This document shows positions 57,545 through 64,000 of a stretch of DNA of 64,000 nucleotides, piece by piece (position 1 is the first letter of the stretch; each line of letters begins with the position of its first letter). Origin of the DNA: Marinobacter alexandrii. GTDB lineage: Bacteria; Bacteroidota; Bacteroidia; Cytophagales; Cyclobacteriaceae. The position numbers were made by a program, and so were the translations under genes. The notes under the pieces were generated by a model. The model did no database searches. It was not told the DNA's origin and worked only from the letters and a program-made list of their open reading frames with translations. The stretch is taken from assembly GCA_039984955.1 (NCBI GenBank), contig JBDWTN010000005.1, positions 62,001 through 126,000 on the forward strand, given 5' to 3'.

Positions 57545-57587
57545 AATGGCTATTAATTGTTTTGTAGTTAACTCTTACAAGTTGCTA

Positions 57588-57623
57588 AAATCGAAGCAAT
57601 CAGTCAAAAGATTGCTTCGATTT
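57588..57623 (-). promoter_or_regulatory. Intercistronic hairpin before the chemoreceptor gene
   Basis: A 14-base-pair perfect stem (57588-57601 with 57610-57623) and an 8-base loop in the gap between the YfiR-like gene and the MCP. No strong T run follows on the minus strand, so attenuation or mRNA processing is more likely than full termination. Confidence 0.55.
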
Positions 57624-57650
57624 ATCTTTAATAAATTATTGTGTCGTAAT

Positions 57651-58142
57651 CTAGTTCACAACTTTTCCGACGGAAAAAAGCTTTTCTCCAACGGAAACTC
57701 CAGACTCCTCAACCGCTGATTTATTTATCAGGAATTTCAGCTTATTACCTTCCATGTAGAAGGCAATTTCGGCTCCTTTATCAATCATTGATTCATCCTC
57801 TGACACAAGCACAATTGGTTTATTTCCTATCTTATCTTGTATCAGACTAATATTTCTTGATTGCGATGTAGGCAAAAAAATCATTTGGCATTGATCGACT
57901 GATTCGCTCGCTGAAATTTTTCTCAAAGACAAATTGGGATACTTCTCTACAAGTGATTCTAACTCAATTAAAGCCTTGGAATTTCCTACCACTCCAATGG
58001 TAACATTATTTTCCGACCATTCAATGTTCTTTGTGAAATTCAATAGATAGAGTGCTTGAAACTTACCTATCTGAGCTGAAAGTTTAACTCCTAAGCTTGA
58101 AATCAGTAGAATGGTAATACTTAGTATTATTCTTTGCATCAT
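57651..58142 (-). CDS. YfiR-like (DUF4154) periplasmic protein
   Basis: 163 residues. Signal peptide (ends SAQ), then the DUF4154 pattern: FQALYLLNFTKNIEWSENNVTIGVVGNS, CQMIFLPTSQS and GNKLKFLINKSAVEESGVSVGEKL. In Pseudomonas YfiR holds the diguanylate cyclase YfiN in check from the periplasm. No GGDEF protein is here; the next gene is a chemoreceptor, so the MCP sensor domain is the likely partner. Six bases after the porin gene. Confidence 0.8.
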   Translation of the reverse strand: MMQRIILSITILLISSLGVKLSAQIGKFQALYLLNFTKNIEWSENNVTIGVVGNSKALIELESLVEKYPNLSLRKISASESVDQCQMIFLPTSQSRNISLIQDKIGNKPIVLVSEDESMIDKGAEIAFYMEGNKLKFLINKSAVEESGVSVGEKLFSVGKVVN

Positions 58143-58148
58143 TCGATA

Positions 58149-59267
58149 TTAAAATCCAACTGATAATTGTACTCCAAATACATTATCATCCTCATCTATA
58201 CCATCATCGCTTATCAATTCATAATTGACTTTAACAACAGCTGTTTTGGCTAAATAATAGTTAGCACCAAAGGTGATCCTTGATCTATCTCCTTCAGGAG
58301 CTCCATCCAATTTAATTGCATCGTATCTTACGATTGGCTCTAATTTATCTGTGATCATGTATCCTCCCTGAACAAAGAATCCACTTTTGTTCAGATCTGC
58401 TGATCCAAGAGTTGCATCAGTGGCATCTAGGTATGCTTCTTGTTTAGCCATGTGGTATTCACCCCATATGCTAAATTTTTCTTTATCCATATAGAACGAA
58501 GCGCCAATAATAGAGAGATTCAACTCGTTATCAGCTGTATACTTTCCTGTATAATAGTTGGTTGAAAGCGTAATGTCATCCCCTATATCTACACCAAAGG
58601 CTCCTCCAAATCCTTTATTCTCATTACCGCTCCCTTTGCTATCTCTGGCATTGCCTCTTAAGTTTCGGATACCATCTCCTGATTCCCCACTTAAACCGTT
58701 TACAACATATACGGAATAAAAAGGTGTGGCTGATCCTAAAGAAGATAATCGACCTCTCACCTGAACACCAACCTCAGCCCACGCTGAAGGCGAAATCTCA
58801 CGATTTACCCATGCTCTACTTATAGTTTTAGAAAGGTATTCCGGATATAAATATTCATTGAATTGACCTGCTGGTACTAGGAACTTTCCTGATCGTATCA
58901 CAAAAGCATCTGATACTTTGTAATCTGCATACGCATATCGAACGTCAATATCTTGACCACCGTGCTCGTACTCCAGTTGTCCTTCAATAAAAATTCTATC
59001 CGTCAGTTGAGAAGATATGAATACGTTGAAATAGTGATTATCAAATGTGGAATTATCATCACTTTGCGTTGCAAAAAATTCATTGGTAATGTATCCATTG
59101 AAATTAACGAAGCTAATATTCTTCGCTAGATCTGCTCCAAAACCGCCTGTAGCAGTTTTTTCTTTGTCTTCTTCTACAGTAGCGTCAAAATCATCTTGAG
59201 CATATATAAAGTGACAAAATAGAATTGTGGTTATTGAGACAAAAAGCCTCTTTGAAATTCTCGACAT
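58149..59267 (-). CDS. Outer-membrane porin, beta-barrel
   Basis: 372 residues. Signal peptide (ends IYAQ), an acidic linker, then barrel strands (NFNGYITNEFFAT, GSGNENKGFGGAFGVDIGDDITLSTNYYTG) ending in VQLSVGF. Similar in layout to the porin at 53709. Co-transcribed with the YfiR-like gene that follows. Its promoter region carries an operator palindrome and a 12-bp hairpin. Confidence 0.8.
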   Translation of the reverse strand: MSRISKRLFVSITTILFCHFIYAQDDFDATVEEDKEKTATGGFGADLAKNISFVNFNGYITNEFFATQSDDNSTFDNHYFNVFISSQLTDRIFIEGQLEYEHGGQDIDVRYAYADYKVSDAFVIRSGKFLVPAGQFNEYLYPEYLSKTISRAWVNREISPSAWAEVGVQVRGRLSSLGSATPFYSVYVVNGLSGESGDGIRNLRGNARDSKGSGNENKGFGGAFGVDIGDDITLSTNYYTGKYTADNELNLSIIGASFYMDKEKFSIWGEYHMAKQEAYLDATDATLGSADLNKSGFFVQGGYMITDKLEPIVRYDAIKLDGAPEGDRSRITFGANYYLAKTAVVKVNYELISDDGIDEDDNVFGVQLSVGF

Positions 59268-59291
59268 TGTAATTAATGGTTATTTATTAAG

Positions 59292-59322
59292 TCAATTAGT
59301 TATTTGTAAAATAACTAATTGA
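59292..59322 (-). promoter_or_regulatory. Hairpin in the leader of the second porin gene
   Basis: TCAATTAGTTAT (59292-59303) pairs with ATAACTAATTGA (59311-59322), 7-base loop. It sits between the operator and the ATG, in the presumed 5' UTR, and could control translation or be a second operator. Confidence 0.5.
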
Positions 59323-59323
59323 T

Positions 59324-59339
59324 ATTATCAATTGATAAT
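59324..59339. promoter_or_regulatory. Operator palindrome of the second porin gene
   Basis: ATTATCA-AT-TGATAAT, perfect, identical to the core at 27537-27552. It starts 5 bases downstream of the candidate -7 element. Confidence 0.65.
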
Positions 59340-59344
59340 TAAAA

Positions 59345-59376
59345 CAAGATTAAGACTTAGGTTTAACTAATTCCAA
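59345..59376 (-). promoter_or_regulatory. Candidate promoter of the second porin gene
   Basis: On the minus strand TTG (59374-59376), 21 bases, TAATCTTG (59345-59352; seven of eight bases of TAnnTTTG). The operator follows 5 bases later. Confidence 0.5.
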
Positions 59377-59447
59377 TTTGTTCGATGAAGTGAATTATTT
59401 ACTATGTGAAGTAGCCTTTTTGCACTGTTGCACTATCTGATTATCCG

Positions 59448-59978
59448 CTACTTTACTGAAGATGCCAATTTTATCAAATCTTCTGTTACACCAACTTTTG
59501 TTTTGTTTACAGCCGTTTGATTCAAGTTGAACGATATTTTATTTCCACTTAAAAAGAAATTCACATGAGAACCTGAATTCAATGCTCCATCAAATGCGCT
59601 CATGATAATCGAGTCGTCACTCGCAGAATTGATAACTGAACCAAGCTTATCTTTTCCTTTCTTGCTTACAAAAACAATATCTTCTATCAACGAACCTGAA
59701 ATCTCGCTAACCATTTTGACTTTAACAGATTTCCCGTTTATCCGTCTGTCAGCAGCTAACTTTTTCAATTCATTTTCTAAGGGCTTATCATTTCCAACGA
59801 TCAAAATATTGAAGTCAGAGTTAGCACTACTCCAAACAAACTTTCTTGCCACACCGTTAATAAATACAGCTTGAAATTTAGGATTTATACTTTGCGCCAA
59901 AGCCATTCCCGAATGAAGGAAAAGGCCCAGCGCAATTAGAGGAATGATTTTACGAGAAAAATTTCGCTTTATACTCAT
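59448..59978 (-). CDS. YfiR-like (DUF4154) periplasmic protein
   Basis: 176 residues. Signal peptide (ends ALAQ), then FQAVFINGVARKFVWSSANSDFNILIVGN, DIVFVSKKGKD and GNKISFNLNQTAVNKTKVGVTEDLI, parallel to the second YfiR-like protein at 57651. It follows the TonB receptor by 17 bases. The two copies are diverged, so they probably bind different partners or ligands. Confidence 0.8.
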   Translation of the reverse strand: MSIKRNFSRKIIPLIALGLFLHSGMALAQSINPKFQAVFINGVARKFVWSSANSDFNILIVGNDKPLENELKKLAADRRINGKSVKVKMVSEISGSLIEDIVFVSKKGKDKLGSVINSASDDSIIMSAFDGALNSGSHVNFFLSGNKISFNLNQTAVNKTKVGVTEDLIKLASSVK

Positions 59979-59995
59979 GTCTATCAGTAGTTATG

Positions 59996-62005
59996 TTAAA
60001 ATCTAACCTTCAAAGATCCATAGTATGCTGCCCCCGCTCGTCCTGGAATTGAGTTTATCAAACCAGTGGTAAAGTCAGCGTAGTTTACTTCTTGATCAAG
60101 CACATTAGTTGCATAGAAGCTAAGAATTGCATCTTGTTTTATATCCAGATTTAAAAGCTTAGGAATATTAAATGAGATGTTAGCTGTAAGAAGGTTTATA
60201 CTTGATAGGCTACCATTTACATCAGCAGTTGTTACCAGTTCTGACTTACCAGTGTTAAATGCAGAAATATAACTGTTAAAAAGTCCTATAGTAAATCCTT
60301 TGTCAGTTGTTTGGTAGCTTACACCTATTTTCAGTAGGTCATTTGGAGCTGTAGTGAAATCTTCTATAGTTATCCCTCCAAATTCCACTTCGTTTTTTTG
60401 ATGTGAGTACGATCCTGTAACAAGGATTTTTTCATTTGGGATGTACTTGGTTTCAATGGAAAAACCAGAGCCTTTAAGTCCCTCACTGAAATTCACAAAA
60501 GTGGTTGTTTGGTCAGCTGTTCCAGGATTTTGCTGCACTTGAGAGATCAATTCATCAGAGGTGTAATTGAAATACGTAGCATAAACCTCGATTTTCGAAC
60601 CAGTATAAAATAATTGGAAATCCAGATTCGTTAATTTTTCAGCATTCAAATCTGGATTTCCCACTGATCTACCCGGCAAATTTGTAGTATTCTCTACCGC
60701 ATAAGGTGCTCTGAATGATTGACCCCAGAGCCCTTTTACTCCTATATTATCCGTAATATTATAAACCAATCCTAATCGTGGAACAAAGTCGTTATCTAAT
60801 CCTTCTATGCTATTGAACTGACCACCAGCTATTAACTTCACATTATCAATTATGCGATAATCTATCTGTGTATAGGCGCTGTACCATGTTTTATTATATT
60901 CGGGGATTAAGAAGACCCCCGGCTGTATTTCCATTTCTCCAGCTTGTCGATAATAGGTACCTCCAAATAAAACATTAAGTCCCTTCATCGGCTTGTAATA
61001 GTTAGACACCTCAAATAGCCAATCTTTAGAACCATCGTCAGATAAATCAAATGTGGTTCCGTTAACAGTTTTATATTCAAGACCAAATCTATTGTGCGTT
61101 ACATTTACGTTAGAAGAAATTTTCTCATTCCACTCATGCTCATAACCTAAATCATATGTTTCCCTTCTTGATTTAAGTAATCCATTGGACCAAACTGGCA
61201 AAACAATTCCAAAAGTCCTCTGCTCACTTGTCATATGTACGGCATTGAAAGTGAAATTCTTATAGTTACTTAATAAGGCAAAAGACTGATTTTCTTCCGA
61301 ATAGTCTGTAGATGCTGTAGTTCCTAGAATATCCGTTGCTTCAAAATTCCAACCATCTTCAGTATAATTTTTGAATGCTGCAGTTACACTTAAGTCTTCA
61401 TTTACATAAGTCACATCTCCAGAGATATCTGTTGTTCCAAAAGAACCTGCAGTGAATTGAGCTGAGCCTGATGTTTCACTTTCTTTCTTAGTAATAATAT
61501 TCACGACTCCTGTATAAGCATTTGATCCATAGAGTACTGATCCAGGACCTCTTATCACTTCAATTTTATCAATGATATTGATTGGAAATGAAAGATAGAT
61601 GGGAGAATTAAATCCACCATAAACAGTTTCTCTCATTGGTCTTCCATTAATGAGTAGTAATTGATGTGTGTCAAATTCGGAGGACAGATCACCACGAACC
61701 GAGAAGACATTCTGTGGATATAGATTTGAACTCACATTCATTGCTCCCGTTACACGGTCAAGTACTTCAGCCAAATTGAGTGCACCAAATCTTTCGATTT
61801 CTTCTGAAGTAATTACCTGAATAATACCAGGAGCATCCGTTTGTTTTTCAGATACTTTGGATGCGCTTATTACATCCATGTTCAAGAGATCTTCTAAACT
61901 TAAATTATAGATATCATCGTCATCCTGCGCAAAGACAAAACCAATGCTAAAGATGCTTATGAGTGTGATTGAAAGAGCTTTAGTAGGTAGTATTTTAAGT
62001 TTCAT
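59996..62005 (-). CDS. TonB-dependent outer-membrane receptor
   Basis: I chose the ATG at 62005 (669 residues), which opens a signal peptide (MKLKILPTKALSITLISIFSIGFVFAQ); upstream in-frame ATGs would translate through the operator. After SLEDLLNMDVISASKV comes the plug (about 35-155; APGIIQVITSEEIERFG, VIRGPGSVLYGSNAYTGVVNIITKK), then a barrel ending in YYGSLKVRF. The LEDLLN..V.SASK opening is typical of receptors next to DUF4154 genes. The substrate is unknown. First gene of the second module. Confidence 0.88.
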   Translation of the reverse strand: MKLKILPTKALSITLISIFSIGFVFAQDDDDIYNLSLEDLLNMDVISASKVSEKQTDAPGIIQVITSEEIERFGALNLAEVLDRVTGAMNVSSNLYPQNVFSVRGDLSSEFDTHQLLLINGRPMRETVYGGFNSPIYLSFPINIIDKIEVIRGPGSVLYGSNAYTGVVNIITKKESETSGSAQFTAGSFGTTDISGDVTYVNEDLSVTAAFKNYTEDGWNFEATDILGTTASTDYSEENQSFALLSNYKNFTFNAVHMTSEQRTFGIVLPVWSNGLLKSRRETYDLGYEHEWNEKISSNVNVTHNRFGLEYKTVNGTTFDLSDDGSKDWLFEVSNYYKPMKGLNVLFGGTYYRQAGEMEIQPGVFLIPEYNKTWYSAYTQIDYRIIDNVKLIAGGQFNSIEGLDNDFVPRLGLVYNITDNIGVKGLWGQSFRAPYAVENTTNLPGRSVGNPDLNAEKLTNLDFQLFYTGSKIEVYATYFNYTSDELISQVQQNPGTADQTTTFVNFSEGLKGSGFSIETKYIPNEKILVTGSYSHQKNEVEFGGITIEDFTTAPNDLLKIGVSYQTTDKGFTIGLFNSYISAFNTGKSELVTTADVNGSLSSINLLTANISFNIPKLLNLDIKQDAILSFYATNVLDQEVNYADFTTGLINSIPGRAGAAYYGSLKVRF

Positions 62006-62046
62006 ATTATAGCACATTTTTATTATTGCAAATACATCATTTATTG

Positions 62047-62060
62047 TTATCATATGATAA
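62047..62060. promoter_or_regulatory. Operator palindrome of the TonB receptor gene
   Basis: TTATCA-TA-TGATAA, perfect. On the minus strand TAATGTTG (62066-62073; seven of eight bases of TAnnTTTG) ends 5 bases before it, the same spacing as at the second porin. Confidence 0.6.
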
Positions 62061-62074
62061 TAACGCAACATTAA

Positions 62075-62311
62075 GGAGATAAAAAATCAAGTGCTAAATG
62101 TTTCGATGAGTGTGATACGCCTTTAGCTGAACCCCTCTTTCACATCGAGATGGATTTTTCTACTTTGCGTGTAATCCTCTCTTTTGAGATTGATAAATAC
62201 AATATGCGAGTCTAAAATGGCAGGTGCTATTTCATTGACGAAAGCGACTTGCTCTCTATCCTAAGCGACGATTTTTCACTAAAAGAAGGTATTGATATGC
62301 TGTTAGCCTAA
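62075..62311 (+). pseudogene. Possible decayed ORF between TonB receptor and MCP
   Basis: One plus-strand frame is open for about 78 codons except for a single TAA near 62213. It reads like protein on both sides (PLFHIEMDFSTLRVILSFEI, then YFIDESDLLSILSDDFSLKE). No family is recognised and chance is possible. The rest of the gap 62006-62328 holds only the operator. Confidence 0.25.
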
Positions 62312-62328
62312 ATAGTACTTTAGAAATA

Positions 62329-64000
62329 CTAGTTGCCGGAGTTGTCAGTGAGTCTAAAGGTATTCACCTTTTCACGTAAGGTACGTGAGATCTCTGTGAC
62401 CTCTTCTGATTTCTGGGTATAGTTTTCCATGCCTGCTGATAACTCAGTAGCTGAGCTTGCTACTTGCTCGGTTCCGGCAGCTGTTTCTTCTGCAATCACT
62501 ACAATTCCTTCTGTGATACTTACGACATTTCTGATACTATTCATCTGTTCATCGGTAGCATCAAGTATTTGCTTAGAAACTTCAAGGTTTTGACTGGAAG
62601 ATGTTGCAATTTCTTTGAAAGCATCTGAAGCGTCATTAGAGGCACTCTCACCTCCAAGAATACTCTCACTCATTACTTCAATGACTTTAGCAGCTGAAGC
62701 TGTGTCATTTTGGACATCCCGAATAAGTGTTTCAATTTCCCTTGCTGATGACCGTGAGTCCTCTGCAAGTTTTCTAATCTCTTCAGCCACAACGGCAAAA
62801 CCTCTTCCTGCATCACCAGCTTGTGCTGCTTCTATTGCTGCATTCAAGGCCAATAGATTCGTTTGTGCAGCTATATCAGTAATGATGCCCAATACTCGTG
62901 TGATTTCTTTTGAACGCTCTGTAAGGACTTGTATTGATTGATTTGTATCGTTCGCAAAGGCTTTAATATCCTTCATACTAAAGCCCACTTTATTGACCAT
63001 TTTAAGTCCGTTTTCCGAACTCTTGGACACATTGTGTGCAGCCGCGTTTATTTCTTCCGCTTGGCCACTCATAATCGCTGCGGCACGTTGTATACTTTCT
63101 ATCAGGTTAGACGATTCGTCAACCTTACTGACTTGATTTTGAGCTCCGCTACTCATCTCTGCAATGGCCGAAGCTATTTCTCCAGTATTGCTGTTCATTT
63201 CTTCGCTTGCAGAAAGCATTTCCATCGATGAGTCACCAATGACATTTACATTTTTAACTACACCATCTAGTAGCTCATTCATACTATCAAGTGCTTTGTT
63301 TAGGTTATCAGCAAGGTTTAGAATATCTCCTTTTGCGTCTTCATTATACCTTACTGTAAGGTCTCCTTCAGCCATAGCATTGATGATTCTATTGACTATA
63401 CCAAATGGCTCAGAAATAGAACTAAGAAGGTTGTTTACAGATTGACTCAACTCTTTCCACGCTCCCGATTTGTTATCAGGATTCATGCGAGAACTCAAAT
63501 CACCATCTCCTCCAGCTTGTTTAACAACTTCATTTGTTTCATCAATTACGCCACGAAGATTTGTTCTCATCATAATCAGAGAGGCTCCTAAGACATCATT
63601 TTCACCAGCAATCTCAAAATCAGCATTTAAGTCACCTTCACCAATTTTTCTAGAAAATTCAACCTTCTTGTTCAACTCTTCCATAAGCAAATTAACAGAT
63701 TGAGCGATCTCTCCTAATTCGTCTTTTGATACATAGGTAAGTTTTTTGGATGTATCTAAATTTCCACGTGCCAGGTCTTTCAAGATAGTATTCGAGTGGT
63801 CGAGCGAAGTAGTAATGCGATTGGCCATATTCCACACTATAACTGTAAGAAGAACTAACCCAATTAATCCAATTATAATTGTTTGAATCAATGTAGCATT
63901 GAAAGCTGCTGTAATTTCTGAAACTGGGACAACAAAAACCGCGGACCACCGATCGTTTGATTTACCTATTGGAATGCTTGCGAACGAAACGTAAACCTCT
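62329..64000 (-). CDS. Methyl-accepting chemotaxis protein with Cache-type sensor (5' partial)
   Basis: The frame stays open to the right edge, so the N-terminus is outside the window. The residues next to the edge ([13 protein letters not shown]) are the end of a dCache-type periplasmic domain. A membrane helix ([16 protein letters not shown]), HAMP repeats and a signalling domain with [18 protein letters not shown] follow. It ends in [13 protein letters not shown], without a CheR-binding pentapeptide. It is more distant from the other two MCPs than they are from each other. The different sensor type implies a different, probably small-molecule, stimulus. Confidence 0.93.
   Translation of the reverse strand, partial: EVYVSFASIPIGKSNDRWSAVFVVPVSEITAAFNATLIQTIIIGLIGLVLLTVIVWNMANRITTSLDHSNTILKDLARGNLDTSKKLTYVSKDELGEIAQSVNLLMEELNKKVEFSRKIGEGDLNADFEIAGENDVLGASLIMMRTNLRGVIDETNEVVKQAGGDGDLSSRMNPDNKSGAWKELSQSVNNLLSSISEPFGIVNRIINAMAEGDLTVRYNEDAKGDILNLADNLNKALDSMNELLDGVVKNVNVIGDSSMEMLSASEEMNSNTGEIASAIAEMSSGAQNQVSKVDESSNLIESIQRAAAIMSGQAEEINAAAHNVSKSSENGLKMVNKVGFSMKDIKAFANDTNQSIQVLTERSKEITRVLGIITDIAAQTNLLALNAAIEAAQAGDAGRGFAVVAEEIRKLAEDSRSSAREIETLIRDVQNDTASAAKVIEVMSESILGGESASNDASDAFKEIATSSSQNLEVSKQILDATDEQMNSIRNVVSITEGIVVIAEETAAGTEQVASSATELSAGMENYTQKSEEVTEISRTLREKVNTFRLTDNSGN

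Noticed and set aside
62006-62071. N-terminal extension of the TonB receptor to 62071
   Set aside because: It would place the operator inside the coding region and bury the signal peptide; the ATG at 62005 gives a normal signal.

Overview
The window looks like chromosomal DNA of a marine, probably gliding, member of the Bacteroidota (Cytophagia-like). Several large secreted proteins end in a type IX secretion C-terminal domain. Lipoprotein signals and TonB/porin outer-membrane proteins are frequent. The DNA is AT-rich, Shine-Dalgarno sites are weak, and several promoters fit the Bacteroidota TTTG / TAnnTTTG pattern. There are full chemotaxis genes but no flagellar gene. I saw no tRNA, rRNA, CRISPR array, transposase or phage gene. 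The genus cannot be fixed from the sequence alone.

Region 1 (1-16.5 kb) holds surface and stress proteins. It has a partial multidomain di-heme cytochrome c with a type IX tail, a SPOR-domain protein, and a large membrane-anchored protein. These are followed by an ECF sigma factor translationally coupled to a TPR membrane protein (likely anti-sigma), a small lipoprotein, and a TPR-CHAT protease-like protein predicted to face the periplasm. A secreted protein with three hydrolase-like domains and a class C beta-lactamase-like lipoprotein end the region. Region 2 (16.6-26.4 kb) has a TPR histidine kinase/LuxR-type regulator pair next to a secreted beta-helix protein flanked by a repeated TACGTA motif, then a coupled phosphatase/kinase pair and an EF-hand protein. 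Region 3 (26.5-40.2 kb) is mixed: two cold-shock proteins, a PAS protein, a SiaC-type protein, a secreted MBL-fold protein, an XRE regulator, TPR and small lipoproteins, a secreted M91-like metalloprotease, a 1144-residue hybrid kinase and an ABC-F ATPase.

Region 4 (40.2-64 kb) is the most unusual part: a long minus-strand chemosensory locus. In transcription order the core is porin, PstS-like protein, chemoreceptor, ParA, CheW with a histone-like basic tail, CheB, CheA, CheR, CheY, CheC, CheY, a membrane-bound NIT-HAMP-PAS-Hpt CheA-like kinase, CheY, CheX and a SpoIIE-like phosphatase. Upstream lies a second module: TonB receptor, YfiR-like protein, porin, YfiR-like protein and chemoreceptor. 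A third chemoreceptor runs off the right edge. Both modules join an outer-membrane channel or receptor, a small periplasmic protein and an MCP. This suggests receptors that read periplasmic proteins fed by outer-membrane transport (inference).

A palindrome, ATTATCA-NN-TGATAAT, recurs in the promoter regions of both porins and the TonB receptor, and near a small gene at 27.5 kb. It usually lies just downstream of a candidate -7 element. I propose it as the operator of an unidentified regulator that controls the outer-membrane part of this system.
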